This document shows positions 46,616 through 62,212 of a stretch of 64,000 nucleotides of DNA, piece by piece. The DNA lies in the NCBI GenBank assembly GCA_963576565.1, contig OY755045.1, positions 2,231,477 through 2,295,476 on the forward strand. The letters run 5' to 3'. The notes beneath the pieces were generated by a model. That model worked only from the letters and a program-made list of their open reading frames with translations, had not been told where the DNA came from and searched no databases. This DNA is from Aspidapion aeneum. Lineage: Eukaryota > Arthropoda > Insecta > Coleoptera > Brentidae. The translations under genes were made by a program, and so were the position numbers. Positions within the stretch are counted from its first letter, which is position 1. Every line of letters begins with the position of its first letter.

Positions 46616-48090
46616 CGGCCTCTCTCGGCATTAATATAAACACCAGTCCCTTACCTTTTATATCGCTATATAGAGGGCCCCGAGAAGTTTAATTTAATGT
46701 ATTATAATATATATTTTTACAAAGTTAACAATTTAAAAAAATTAAAAAACTGCACTTTTTGGGTACTCCTTTGGTCAGGAAAATTTTCACCAAAAATGTC
46801 AAAAAAAACATTTGGTTGATACTGTGCCGCGACGAAGCTACGGAGTCCCTTATACTAACCTAAGAATATTACCGTTGTAGATGTAATGGTTATCGAGAAA
46901 AATAGAATCAAAAGTTGAAAATTTTCAAAAACTACAAAAAAAAAGTCAACTTTTTTGTTATTGGATATATGTCAAAACAATTATTATATTTTTATTGCTT
47001 GCCTCACAAAGAAATAAAAAAAAACCCAAAAGTTGGTCTATAGGTTATTGTTTGTAAGAAATAAATAAAAGTTTAAATGCCAAAACTCAAAACTGAAGTG
47101 ACTTTAGCGGCCTCTCTCGGCATTAATATAAACACCAGTCCCTTACCTTTTATATCGCTATATAGAGGACCCCGAGAAGTTTAATTTAATGTATTATAAT
47201 ATATATTTTTACAAAGTTAACAATTTTAAAAAATTAAAAAACTGCACTTTTTGGGTACCCCTTTGGTCAGGAAAATTTTCACCAAAAATGTAAAAAAAAA
47301 CATTTGGTTGAACTGTGCCGCGACGAAGCTACGGAGTCCCTTATACTAACCTAAAAATATTACCGTTGTAGATGTAATGGTTATCGAGAAAAATAGAATC
47401 AAAAGTTGAAAATTTTCAAAAACTTCAAAAAAAAAGTCAACTTTTTTGTTATTGGATATATGTCAAAACAATTGTTATATTTTTATTGCTTGCCTCACAA
47501 AGAAATAAAAAAAACCCCAAAAGTTGGTCTATAGGTTATTGTTTGTAAGAAATAAATAAAAGTTTAAATGCCAAAACTCAAAACTGAAGTGACTTTAGCG
47601 GCCTCTCTCGGCATTAATATAAACACCAGTCGCTTACCTTTTATATCGCTATATAGAAGGCCCCGAGAAGTTTAATTTAATGTATTATAATATATATTTT
47701 TACAAAGTTAACAATTTTAAAAAATTAAAAAACTGCACTTTTTGGGTACCCCTTTGGTCAGGAAAATTTTCACCAAAAATGTCAAAAAAAACATTTGGTT
47801 GATACTGTGCCGCGACGAAGCTACGGAGTCCCTTATACTAACCTAAAAATATTACCGTTGTAGATGTAATGGTTATCGAGAAAAATAGAATCAAAAGTTG
47901 AAAATTTTCAAAAACTTCAAAAAAAAAGTCAACTTTTTTGTTATTGGATATATGTCAAAACAATTGTTATATTTTTATTGCTTGCCTCACAAAGAAATAA
48001 AAAAAACCCCAAAAGTTGGTCTATAGGTTATCGTTTGTAAGAAATAAATAAAAGTTTAAATGCCAAAACTCAAAACTGAAGTGACTTTAG

Positions 48091-51041
48091 CGGCCTCTCT
48101 CGGCATTAATATAAACACCAGTCCCTTACCTTTTATATCGCTATATAGAGGGCCCCGAGAAGTTTAATTTAATGTATTATAATATATATTTTTACAAAGT
48201 TAACAATTTAAAAAAATTAAAAAACTGCACTTTTTGGGTACTCCTTTGGTCAGGAAAATTTTCACCAAAAATGTCAAAAAAAACATTTGGTTGATACTGT
48301 GCCGCGACGAAGCTACGGAGTCCCTTATACTAACCTAAGAATATTACCGTTGTAGATGTAATGGTTATCGAGAAAAATAGAATCAAAAGTTGAAAATTTT
48401 CAAAAACTACAAAAAAAAAGTCAACTTTTTTGTTATTGGATATATGTCAAAACAATTATTATATTTTTATTGCTTGCCTCACAAAGAAATAAAAAAAAAC
48501 CCAAAAGTTGGTCTATAGGTTATTGTTTGTAAGAAATAAATAAAAGTTTAAATGCCAAAACTCAAAACTGAAGTGACTTTAGCGGCCTCTCTCGGCATTA
48601 ATATAAACACCAGTCCCTTACCTTTTATATCGCTATATAGAGGACCCCGAGAAGTTTAATTTAATGTATTATAATATATATTTTTACAAAGTTAACAATT
48701 TTAAAAAATTAAAAAACTGCACTTTTTGGGTACCCCTTTGGTCAGGAAAATTTTCACCAAAAATGTAAAAAAAAACATTTGGTTGAACTGTGCCGCGACG
48801 AAGCTACGGAGTCCCTTATACTAACCTAAAAATATTACCGTTGTAGATGTAATGGTTATCGAGAAAAATAGAATCAAAAGTTGAAAATTTTCAAAAACTT
48901 CAAAAAAAAAGTCAACTTTTTTGTTATTGGATATATGTCAAAACAATTGTTATATTTTTATTGCTTGCCTCACAAAGAAATAAAAAAAACCCCAAAAGTT
49001 GGTCTATAGGTTATTGTTTGTAAGAAATAAATAAAAGTTTAAATGCCAAAACTCAAAACTGAAGTGACTTTAGCGGCCTCTCTCGGCATTAATATAAACA
49101 CCAGTCGCTTACCTTTTATATCGCTATATAGAAGGCCCCGAGAAGTTTAATTTAATGTATTATAATATATATTTTTACAAAGTTAACAATTTTAAAAAAT
49201 TAAAAAACTGCACTTTTTGGGTACCCCTTTGGTCAGGAAAATTTTCACCAAAAATGTCAAAAAAAACATTTGGTTGATACTGTGCCGCGACGAAGCTACG
49301 GAGTCCCTTATACTAACCTAAAAATATTACCGTTGTAGATGTAATGGTTATCGAGAAAAATAGAATCAAAAGTTGAAAATTTTCAAAAACTTCAAAAAAA
49401 AAGTCAACTTTTTTGTTATTGGATATATGTCAAAACAATTGTTATATTTTTATTGCTTGCCTCACAAAGAAATAAAAAAAACCCCAAAAGTTGGTCTATA
49501 GGTTATCGTTTGTAAGAAATAAATAAAAGTTTAAATGCCAAAACTCAAAACTGAAGTGATTTTAGCGGCCTCTCTCGGCATTAATATAAACAATAGTCGC
49601 TTACCTTTTATATCGCTATATAGAGGGCCCCGAGAAGTTTAATTTAATGTATTATAATATATATTTTTACAAAGTTAACAATTTAAAAAAATTAAAAAAC
49701 TGCACTTTTTGGGTACCCTTTTGGTCAGGAAAATTTTCACCAAAAATGTCAAAAAAAACATTTGGTTGATACTGTGCCGCGACGAAGCTACGGAGTCCCT
49801 TATACTAACCTAAAAATATTACCGTTGTAGATGTAATGGTTATCGAGAAAAATAGAATCAAAAGTTGAAAATTTTCAAAAACTTCAAAAAAAAAGTCAAC
49901 TTTTTTGTTATTGGATATATGTCAAAACAATTGTTATATTTTTATTGCTTGGCTCACAAAGAAATAAAAAAAACCCCAAAAGTTGGTCTATAGGTTATTG
50001 TTTGTAAGAAATAAATAAAAGTTTAAATGCCAAAACTCAAAACTGAAGTGTCTTTAGCGGCCTCTCTCGGCATTAATATAAACACCAGTCGCTTACCTTT
50101 TATATCGCTATATAGAGGGCCCCGAGAAGTTTAATTTAATGTATTATAATATATATTTTTACAAAGTTAACAATTTAAAAAAATTAAAAAACTGCACTTT
50201 TTGGGTACTCCTTTGGTCAGGAAAATTTTCACCAAAAATGTCAAAAAAAACATTTGGTTGATACTGTGCCGCGACGAAGCTACGGAGTCCCTTATACTAA
50301 CCTAAAAATATTACCGTTGTAGATGTAATGGTTATCGAGAAAAATAGAATCAAAAGTTGAAAATTTTCAAAAACTTCAAAAAAAAAGTCAACTTTTTTGT
50401 TATTGGATATACGTCAAAACAATTCTTATATTTTTATTGCTTGCCTCACAAAGAAATAAAACAGACCCCAAAAATTGGTCTATAGGTTAGTGTTTGTAAG
50501 AAATAAATAAAAGTTTAAATGCCAAAACTCAAAACTGAAGTGACTTTAGCGGCCTCTCTCGGCATTAATATAAGCACCAGTCCCTTGCCTTTTATATCGC
50601 TATATAGAGGGCCCCGAGAAGTTTAATTTAATGTATTATAATATATATTTTTACAAAGTTAACAATTTAAAAAAATTAAAAAACTGCACTTTTTGGGTAC
50701 CCCTTTGGTCAGGAAAATTTTCACCAAAAATGTCAAAAAACACATTTGGTTGATACTGTGCCGCGACGAAGCTACGGAGTCCCTTATACTAACCTAAAAA
50801 TATTACCGTTGTAGATGTAATGGTTATCGAGAAAAATAGAATCAAAAGTTGAAAATTTTCAAAAACTTCAAAAAAAAAGTCAACTTTTTTGTTATTGGAT
50901 ATATGTCAAAACAATTGTTATATTCTTATTGCTTGCCTCACAAAGAAATAAAAAAAACCCCAAAAGTTGGTCTATAGGTTATTGTTTGTAAGAAATAAAT
51001 AAAAGTTTAAATGCCAAAACTCAAAACTGAAGTGACTTTAG
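48091..51041 (+). repeat. Six-monomer higher-order repeat, copy 2 (2,951 bp)
   Basis: Carries the same six marked units in the same order and exactly the same total length as 43,665-46,615. Between them, 46,616-48,090 is a three-unit copy (1,475 bp) of the first half. Confidence 0.88.
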
Positions 51042-54000
51042 CGGCCTCTCTCGGCATTAATATAAACACCAGTCGTTTACCTTTTATATCGCTATATAGA
51101 GGGCCCCGAGAAGTTTAATTTAATGTATTATAATATATATTTTTACTAAGTTAACAATTTAAAAAAATTAAAAAACTGCACTTTTTGGGTACCCCTTTGG
51201 TCAGAAAATTTTCACCAAAAATGTCAAAAAAAACATTTGGTTGATACTGTGCCGCGACGAAGCTACGGAGTCCCTTATACTAACCTAAAAATATTACCGT
51301 TGTAGATGTAATGGTTATCGAGAAAAATAGAATCAAAAGTTGAAAATTTTCAAAAACTACAAAAAAAAAAGTCAACTTTTTTGCTATTGGATATATGTCA
51401 AAACAATTGTTATATTTTTATTGCTTGCCTCACAAAGAAATAAAAAAAAAACCCAAAAGTTGGTCTATAGGTTATTGTTTGTAAGAAATAAATAAAAGTT
51501 TAAATGCCAAAACTCAAAACTGAAGTGACTTTAGCGGCCTCTCTCGGCATTAATATAAACACCAGTCCCTTACCTTTTATATCGCTATATAGAGGACCCC
51601 GAGAAGTTTAATTTAATGTATTATAATATATATTTTACAAAGTTAACAATTTTAAAAAATTAAAAAACTGCACTTTTGGGTACCCCTTTGGTCAGGAAAA
51701 TTTTCACCAAAAATGTCAAAAAAAACATTTGGTTGAACTGTGCCGCGACGAAGCTACGGAGTCCCTTATACTAACCTAAAAATATTACCGTTGTAGATGT
51801 AATGGTTATCGAGAAAAATAGAATCAAAAGTTGAAAATTTTCAAAACTTCAAAAAAAAAAGTCAACTTTTTTGTTATTGGATATATGTCAAAACAATTGT
51901 TATATTTTTATTGCTTGCCTCACAAAGAAATAAAAAAAACCCCAAAAGTTGGTCTATAGGTTATTGTTTGTAAGAAATAAATAAAAGTTTAAATGCCAAA
52001 ACTCAAAACTGAAGTGACTTTAGCGGCCTCTCTCGGCATTAATATAAACACCAGTCGCTTACCTTTTATATCGCTATATAGAAGGCCCCGAGAAGTTTAA
52101 TTTAATGTATTATAATATATATTTTTACAAAGTTAAAAATTTAAAAAAAATAAAAAACTGCACTTTTTGGGTACCCCTTTGGTCAGGAAAATTTTCACCA
52201 AAAATGTCAAAAAAAACATTTGGTTGATACTGTGCCGCAATGAAGCTACGGAGTCCCTTATACTAACCTAAAAATATTACCGTTGTAGATGCAATGGTTA
52301 TCGAGAAAAATAGAATCAAAAGTTGAAAATTTTCAAAAACTTCAAAAAAAAAGTCAACTTTTTTGTTATTGGATATATGTCAAAACAATTGTTATATTTT
52401 TATTGCTTGCCTCACAAAGAAATAAAAAAAAACCCAAAAGTTGGTCTATAGGTTATTGTTTGTAAGAAATAAATAAAAGTTTAAATGCCAAAACTCAAAA
52501 CTGAAGTGACTTTAGCGGCCTCTCTCGGCATTAATATAAACACCAGTCGCTTACCTTTTATATCGCTATATAGAGGGCCCCGAGAAGTTTAATTTAATGT
52601 ATTATAATATATATTTTTACAAAGTTAACAATTTAAAAAAATTAAAAAACTGCACTTTTTGGGTACCCCTTTGGTCAGGAAAATTTTCACCAAAAATGTC
52701 AAAAAAAACATTTGGTTGATACTGTGCCGCGACGAAGCTACGGAGTCCCTTATACTAACCTAAAAATATTACCGTTGTAGATGTAATGGTTATCGAGAAA
52801 AATAGAATCAAAAGTTGAAAATTTTCAAAAACTTCAAAAAAAAAGTCAACTTTTTTGTTATTGGATATATGTCAAAACAATTGTTATATTTTTATTGCTT
52901 GCCTCACAAAGAAATAAAAAAAACCCCAAAAGTTGGTGTATAGGTTATCGTTTGTAAGAAATAAATAAAAGTTTAAATGCCAAAACTCAAAACTGAAGTG
53001 ACTTTAGCGGCCTCTCTCGGCATTAATATAAACACCAGTCGCTTACCTTTTATATCGCTATATAGAGGGCCCCGAGAAGTTTAATTTAATGTATTATAAT
53101 ATATATTTTTACAAAGTTAACAATTTAAAAAAATTAAAAAACTGCACTTTTTGGGTACCCCTTTGGTCAGGAAAATTTTCACCAAAAATGTCAAAAAAAA
53201 CATTTGAATGATACTGTGCCGCGACGAAGCTACGGAGTCCCTTATACTAACCTAAAAATATTACCGTTGTAGATGTAATGGTTATCGAGAAAAATAGAAT
53301 CAAAAGTTGAAAATTTTCAAAAACTTCAAAAAAAAAGTCAACTTTTTTGTTATTGGATATATGTCAAAACAATTGTTATATTTTTATTGCTTGCCTCACA
53401 AAGAAATAAAAAAAACCGCAAAAGTTGGTCTCTAGGTTATTGTTTGTAAGAAATAAATAAAAGTTTAAATGCCAAAACTCAAAACTGAAGTGTCTTTAGC
53501 GGCCTCTCTCGGCATTAATATAAACACCAGTCCCTTACCTTTTATATCGCTATATAGAGGGCCCCGAGAAGTTTAATTTAATGTATTATAATATATATTT
53601 TTACAAAGTTAACAATTTAAAAAATTTGAAAAACTGCACTTTTTGGGTACCCCTTTGGTCAGGAAAATTTTCACCAAAAATGTCAAAAAAAACATTTGGT
53701 TGATACTGTGCCGCGACGAAGCTACGGAGTCCCTTATACTAACCTAAAAATATTACCGTTGTAGATGTAATGGTTATCGAGAAAAATAGAATCAAAAGTT
53801 GAAAATTTTCAAAAACTTCAAAAAAAAAGTCAACTTTTTTGTTATTGGATATATGTCAAAACAATTGTTATATTTTTATTGCTTGCCTCACAAAGAAATA
53901 AAAAAAACCCCAAAAGTTGGTCTATAGGTTATCGTTTGTAAGAAATAAATAAAAGTTTAAATGCCAAAACTCAAAACTGAAGTGACTTTAGCGGCCTCTC

Positions 54001-57000
54001 TCGGCATTAATATAAACAATAGTCGCTTACCTTTTATATCGCTATATAGAGGGCCCCGAGAAGTTTAATTTAATGTATTATAATATATATTTTTACAAAG
54101 TTAACAATTTAAAAAAATTAAAAAACTGCACTTTTTGGGTACCCTTTTGGTCAGGAAAATTTTCACCAAAAATGTCAAAAAAAACATTTGGTTGATACTG
54201 TGCCGCGACGAAGCTACGGAGTCCCTTATACTAACCTAAAAATATTACCGTTGTAGATGTAATGGTTATCGAGAAAAATAGAATCAAAAGTTGAAAATTT
54301 TCAAAAACTTCAAAAAAAAAGTCAACTTTTTTGTTATTGGATATATGTCAAAACAATTGTTATATTTTTATTGCTTGGCTCACAAAGAAATAAAAAAAAC
54401 CCCAAAAGTTGGTCTATAGGTTATTGTTTGTAAGAAATAAATAAAAGTTTAAATGCCAAAACTCAAAACTGAAGTGTCTTTAGCGGCCTCTCTCGGCATT
54501 AATATAAACACCAGTCGCTTACCTTTTATATCGCTATATAGAGGGCCCCGAGAAGTTTAATTTAATGTATTATAATATATATTTTTACAAAGTTAACAAT
54601 TTAAAAAAATTAAAAAACTGCACTTTTTGGGTACTCCTTTGGTCAGGAAAATTTTCACCAAAAATGTCAAAAAAAACATTTGGTTGATACTGTGCCGCGA
54701 CGAAGCTACGGAGTCCCTTATACTAACCTAAAAATATTACCGTTGTAGATGTAATGGTTATCGAGAAAAATAGAATCAAAAGTTGAAAATTTTCAAAAAC
54801 TTCAAAAAAAAAGTCAACTTTTTTGTTATTGGATATACGTCAAAACAATTCTTATATTTTTATTGCTTGCCTCACAAAGAAATAAAACAGACCCCAAAAA
54901 TTGGTCTATAGGTTAGTGTTTGTAAGAAATAAATAAAAGTTTAAATGCCAAAACTCAAAACTGAAGTGACTTTAGCGGCCTCTCTCGGCATTAATATAAG
55001 CACCAGTCCCTTGCCTTTTATATCGCTATATAGAGGGCCCCGAGAAGTTTAATTTAATGTATTATAATATATATTTTTACAAAGTTAACAATTTAAAAAA
55101 ATTAAAAAACTGCACTTTTTGGGTACCCCTTTGGTCAGGAAAATTTTCACCAAAAATGTCAAAAAAAACATTTGGTTGATACCGTGCCGCAATGAAGCTA
55201 CGGAGTCCCTTATACTAACCTAAAAATATTACCGTTGTAGATGCAATGGTTATCGAGAAAAATAGAATCAAAAGTTGAAAATTTTCAAAAACTTCAAAAA
55301 AAAAGTCAACTTTTTTGTTATTGGATATATGTCAAAACAATTGTTATATTTTTATTGCTTGCCTCACAAAGAAATAAAAAAAAACCCAAAAGTTGGTCTA
55401 TAGGTTATTGTTTGTAAGAAATAAATAAAAGTTTAAATGCCAAAACTCAAAACTGAAGTGACTTTAGCGGCCTCTCTCGGCATTAATATAAACACCAGTC
55501 GCTTACCTTTTATATCGCTATATAGAGGGCCCCGAGAAGTTTAATTTAATGTATTATAATATATATTTTTACAAAGTTAACAATTTAAAAAAATTAAAAA
55601 ACTGCACTTTTTGGGTACCCCTTTGGTCAGGAAAATTTTCACCAAAAATGTCAAAAAAAACATTTGGTTGATACTGTGCCGCGACGAAGCTACGGAGTCC
55701 CTTATACTAACCTAAAAATATTACCGTTGTAGATGTAATGGTTATCGAGAAAAATAGAATCAAAAGTTGAAAATTTTCAAAAACTTCAAAAAAAAAGTCA
55801 ACTTTTTTGTTATTGGATATATGTCAAAACAATTGTTATATTTTTATTGCTTGCCTCACAAAGAAAAAAAAAAACCCCAAAAGTTGGTCTATAGGTTATC
55901 GTTTGTAAGAAATAAATAAAAGTTTAAATGCCAAAACTCAAAACTGAAGTGACTTTAGCGGCCTCTCTCGGCATTAATATAAACAATAGTCGCTTACCTT
56001 TTATATCGCTATATAGAGGGCCCCGAGAAGTTTAATTTAATGTATTATAATATATATTTTTACAAAGTTAACAATTTAAAAAAATTAAAAAACTGCACTT
56101 TTTGGGTACCCTTTTGGTCAGGAAAATTTTCACCAAAAATGTCAAAAAAAACATTTGGTTGATACTGTGCCGCGACGAAGCTACGGAGTCCCTTATACTA
56201 ACCTAAAAATATTACCGTTGTAGATGTAATGGTTATCGAGAAAAATAGAATCAAAAGTTGAAAATTTTCAAAAACTTCAAAAAAAAAGTCAACTTTTTTG
56301 TTATTGGATATATGTCAAAACAATTGTTATATTTTTATTGCTTGGCTCACAAAGAAATAAAAAAAACCCCAAAAGTTGGTCTATAGGTTATTGTTTGTAA
56401 GAAATAAATAAAAGTTTAAATGCCAAAACTCAAAACTGAAGTGTCTTTAGCGGCCTCTCTCGGCATTAATATAAACACCAGTCGCTTACCTTTTATATCG
56501 CTATATAGAGGGCCCCGAGAAGTTTAATTTAATGTATTATAATATATATTTTTACAAAGTTAACAATTTAAAAAAATTAAAAAACTGCACTTTTTGGGTA
56601 CTCCTTTGGTCAGGAAAATTTTCACCAAAAATGTCAAAAAAAACATTTGGTTGATACTGTGCCGCGACGAAGCTACGGAGTCCCTTATACTAACCTAAAA
56701 ATATTACCGTTGTAGATGTAATGGTTATCGAGAAAAATAGAATCAAAAGTTGAAAATTTTCAAAAACTTCAAAAAAAAAGTCAACTTTTTTGTTATTGGA
56801 TATACGTCAAAACAATTCTTATATTTTTATTGCTTGCCTCACAAAGAAATAAAACAGACCCCAAAAATTGGTCTATAGGTTAGTGTTTGTAAGAAATAAA
56901 TAAAAGTTTAAATGCCAAAACTCAAAACTGAAGTGACTTTAGCGGCCTCTCTCGGCATTAATATAAGCACCAGTCCCTTGCCTTTTATATCGCTATATAG

Positions 57001-60000
57001 AGGGCCCCGAGAAGTTTAATTTAATGTATTATAATATATATTTTTACAAAGTTAACAATTTAAAAAAATTAAAAAACTGCACTTTTTGGGTACCCCTTTG
57101 GTCAGGAAAATTTTCACCAAAAATGTCAAAAAACACATTTGGTTGATACTGTGCCGCGACGAAGCTACGGAGTCCCTTATACTAACCTAAAAATATTACC
57201 GTTGTAGATGTAATGGTTATCGAGAAAAATAGAATCAAAAGTTGAAAATTTTCAAAAACTTCAAAAAAAAAGTCAACTTTTTTGTTATTGGATATATGTC
57301 AAAACAATTGTTATATTTTTATTGCTTGCCTCACAAAGAAATAAAAAAAACCCCAAAAGTTGGTGTATAGGTTATCGTTTGTAAGAAATAAATAAAAGTT
57401 TAAATGCCAAAACTCAAAACTGAAGTGACTTTAGCGGCCTCTCTCGGCATTAATATAAACACCAGTCGCTTACCTTTTATATCGCTATATAGAGGGCCCC
57501 GAGAAGTTTAATTTAATGTATTATAATATATATTTTTACAAAGTTAACAATTTAAAAAAATTAAAAAACTGCACTTTTTGGGTACCCCTTTGGTCAGGAA
57601 AATTTTCACCAAAAATGTCAAAAAAAACATTTGACTGATACTGTGCCGCGACGAAGCTACGGAGTCCCTTATACTAACCTAAAAATATTACCGTTGTAGA
57701 TGTAATGGTTATCGAGAAAAATAGAATCAAAAGTTGAAAATTTTCAAAAACTTCAAAAAAAAAGTCAACTTTTTTGTTATTGGATATATGTCAAAACAAT
57801 TGTTATATTTTTATTGCTTGCCTCACAAAGAAATAAAAAAAACCGCAAAAGTTGGTCTATAGGTTATTGTTTGTAAGAAATAAATAAAAGTTTAAATGCC
57901 AAAACTCAAAACTGAAGTGTCTTTAGCGGCCTCTCTCGGCATTAATATAAACACCAGTCCCTTACCTTTTATATCGCTATATAGAGGGCCCCGAGAAGTT
58001 TAATTTAATGTATTATAATATATATTTTTACAAAGTTAACAATTTAAAAAATTTGAAAAACTGCACTTTTTGGTCAGGAAAATTTTTACCAAAAATGTTA
58101 AAAAAAACATTTGGTTGATACTGTGCCACGACGAAGCTACGGAGTCCCTTATACTAACCTAAAAATATTACCGTTGTAGATGTAATGGTTATCGAGAAAA
58201 ATAGAATCAAAAGTTGAAAATTTTCAAAAACTTCAAAAAAAAAGTCAACTTTTTTGTTATTGGATATATGTCAAAACAATTGTTATATTCTTATTGCTTG
58301 CCTCACAAAGAAATAAAAAAAACCCCAAAAGTTGGTCTATAGGTTATTGTTTGTAAGAAATAAATAAAAGTTTAAATGCCAAAACTCAAAACTGAAGTGA
58401 CTTTAGCGGCCTCTCTCGGCATTAATATAAACACCAGTCGTTTACCTTTTATATCGCTATATAGAGGGCCCCGAGAAGTTTAATTTAATGTATTATAATA
58501 TATATTTTTACTAAGTTAACAATTTAAAAAAATTAAAAAACTGCACTTTTTGGGTACCCCTTTGGTCAGGAAAATTTTCACCAAAAATGTCAAAAAAAAC
58601 ATTTGGTTGATACTGTGCCGCGACGAAGCTACGGAGTCCCTTATACTAACCTAAAAATATTACCGTTGTAGATGTAATGGTTATCGAGAAAAATAGAATC
58701 AAAAGTTGAAAATTTTCAAAAACTACAAAAAAAAAGTCAACTTTTTTGCTATTGGATATATGTCAAAACAATTGTTATATTTTTATTGCTTGCCTCACAA
58801 AGAAATAAAAAAAAACCCAAAAGTTGGTCTATAGGTTATTGTTTGTAAGAAATAAATAAAAGTTTAAATGCCAAAACTCAAAACTGAAGTGACTTTAGCG
58901 GCCTCTCTCGGCATTAATATAAACACCAGTCCCTTACCTTTTATATCGCTATATAGAGGGCCCTGAGAAGTTTAATTTAATGTATTATAATATATATTTT
59001 TACAAAGTTAACAATTTAAAAAAATTGAAAAACTGCATTTTTTGGGTACCCCTTTGGTCAGGAAAATTTTCACCAAAAATGTCAAAAAAAACATTTGGTT
59101 GATACTGTGCCGCGACGAAGGTACGGAGTCCCTTATACTAACCTAAAAATATTACCGTTGTAGATGTAATGGTTATCGAGAAAAATAGAATCAAAAGTTG
59201 AAAATTTTCAAAAACTTCAAAAAAAAAGTCAACTTTTTTGTTATTGGATATATGTCAAAACAATTGTTATATTTTTATTGCTTGCCTCACAAAGAAATAA
59301 AAAAAAACCCAAAAGTTGGTCTATAGGTTATTGTTTGTAAGAAATAAATAAAAGTTTAAATGCCAAAACTCAAAACTGAAGTGAATTTAGCGGCCTCTCT
59401 CGGCATTAATATAAACACCAGTCGCTTACCTTTTATATCGCTATATAGAGGGCCCCGAGAAGTTTAATTTAATGTATTATAATATATATTTTTACAAAGT
59501 TAACAATTTAAAAAAATTAAAAAACTGCACTTTTTGGGTACCCCTTTGGTCAGCAAAATTTTCACCAAAAATGTCAAAAAAAACATTGGGTTGATACTGT
59601 GCCGCGACGAAGCTACGGAGTCCCTTATACTAACCTAAAAATATTACCGTTGTAGATGTAATGGTTATCGAGAAAAATAGAATCAAAAGTTGAAAATTTT
59701 CAAAAACTTCAAAAAAAAAGTCAACTTTTTTGTTATTGGATATATGTCAAAACAATTGTTATATTTTTATTGCTTGCCTCACAAAGAAATAAAAAAAACC
59801 CCAAAAGTTGGTCTATAGGTTATTGTTTGTAAGAAATAAATAAAAGTTTAAATGCCAAAACTCAAAACTGAAGTGACTTTAGCGGCCTCTCTCGGCATTA
59901 ATATAAACACCAGTCGCTTACCTTTTATATCGCTATATAGAGGGCCCCGAGAAGTTTAATTTAATGTATTATAATATATATTTTTACAAAGTTAACAATT

Positions 60001-62212
60001 TAAAAAAATTAAAAAACTGCACTTTTTGGGTACCCCTTTGGTCAGGAAAATTTTCACCAAAAATGTCAAAAAAAACATTTGGTTGATACTGTGCCGCGAC
60101 GAAGCTACGGAGTCCCTTATACTAACCTAAAAATATTACCGTTGTAGATGTAATGGTTATCGAGAAAAATAGAATCAAAAGTTGAAAATTTTCAAAAACT
60201 TCAAAAAAAAAGTCAACTTTTTTGTTATTGGATATACGTCAAAACAATTCTTATATTTTTATTGCTTGCCTCACAAAGAAATAAAACAGACCCCAAAAAT
60301 TGGTCTATAGGTTAGTGTTTGTAAGAAATAAATAAAAGTTTAAATGCCAAAACTCAAAACTGAAGTGACTTTAGCGGCCTCTCTCGGCATTAATATAAGC
60401 ACCAGTCCCTTGCCTTTTATATCGCTATATAGAGGGCCCCGAGAAGTTTAATTTAATGCATTATAATATATATTTTTACAAAGTTAACAATTTAAAAAAA
60501 TTTAAAAACTGCACTTTTTGGGTACCCCTTTGGTCAGGAAAATTTTCACCAAAAATGTCAAAAAACACATTTGGTTGATACTGTGCCGCGACGAAGCTAC
60601 GGAGTCCCTTATACTAACCTAAAAATATTACCGTTGTAGATGTAATGGTTATCGAGAAAAATAGAATCAAAGGTTGAAAATTTTCAAAAACTTCAAAAAA
60701 AAAGTCAACTTTTTTGTTATTGGATATATGTCAAAACAATTGTTATAATTTTATTGCTTGCCTCACAAAGAAATAAAAAAAACCCCAAAAGTTGGTCTAT
60801 AGGTTATTGTTTGTAAGAAATAAATAAAAGTTTAAATGCCAAAACTCAAAACTGAAGTGTCTTTAGCGGCCTCTCTCGGCATTAATATAAACACCAGTCG
60901 CTTACCTTTTATATCGCTATATAGAGGGCCCCGAGAAGTTTAATTTAATGTATTATAATATATATTTTTACAAAGTTAACAATTTAAAAAAATTAAAAAA
61001 CTGCACTTTTTGGGTACCCCTTTGGTAAGGAAAATTTTCACCAAAAATGTCAAAAAAAACATTTGGTTGATACTGTGCCGCGACGAAGCTACGGAGTCCC
61101 TTATACTAACCTAAAAATATTACCGTTGTAGATGTAATGGTTATCGAGAAAAATAGAATCAAAAGTTGAAAATTTTCAAAAACTTCAAAAAAAACGTCAA
61201 CTTTTTTGTTATTGGATATATGTCAAAACAATTGTTATATTCTTATTGCTTGCCTCACAAAGAAATAAAAAAAACCCCAAAAGTTGGTCTATAGGTTATT
61301 GTTTGTAAGAAATAAATAAAAGTTTAAATGCCAAAACTCAAAACTGAAGTGACTTTAGCGGCCTCTCTCGGCATTAATATAAACACCAGTCGTTTACCTT
61401 TTATATCGCTATATAGAGGGCCCCGAGAAGTTTAATTTAATGTATTATAATATATATTTTTACTAAGTTAACAATTTAAAAAAATTAAAAAACTGCACTT
61501 TTTGGGTACCCCTTTGGTCAGGAAAATTTTCACCAAAAATGTAAAAAAAAACATTTGGTTGATACTGTGCCGCGACGAAGCTACGGAGTCCCTTATACTA
61601 ACCTAAAAATATTACCGTTGTACATGTAATGGTTATCGAGAAAAATAGAATCAAAAGTTGAAAATTTTCAAAAACTTCAAAAAAAACGTCAACTTTTTTG
61701 TTATTGGATATATGTCAAAACAATTGTTATATTCTTATTGCTTGCCTCACAAAGAAATAAAAAAAACCCCAAAAGTTGGTCTATAGGTTATTGTTTGTAA
61801 GAAATAAATAAAAGTTTAAATGCCAAAACTCAAAACTGAAGTGACTTTAGCGGCCTCTCTCGGCATTAATATAAACACCAGTCGTTTACCTTTTATATCG
61901 CTATATAGAGGGCCCCGAGAAGTTTAATTTAATGTATTATAATATATATTTTTACTAAGTTAACAATTTAAAAAAATTAAAAAACTGCACTTTTTGGGTA
62001 CCCCTTTGGTCAGGAAAATTTTCACCAAAAATGTAAAAAAAAACATTTGGTTGATACTGTGCCGCGACGAAGCTACGGAGTCCCTTATACTAACCTAAAA
62101 ATATTACCGTTGTACATGTAATGGTTATCGAGAAAAATAGAATCAAAAGTTGAAAATGTAAAAAAACATTTGGTTGATACCGTGCCACGACGAAGCTACG
62201 GAATCCCTTATA

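Larger units (their letters stand above)
43173..62160 (+). repeat. Satellite subfamily B block (units 18-56)
   Basis: Diagnostic states: GTGCCGCGACGAAG, GGATATATGTC, CAATTGTTATA, AAAAAAACCCC and GGTTATTGTTTG. Several units (at 45,632, 50,058, 54,484, 56,451 and 59,883) are mosaics whose second half returns to type A states with ACAGACCCCAAAAATTGG. Higher-order repeats are confined mostly to this block. Confidence 0.88.
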
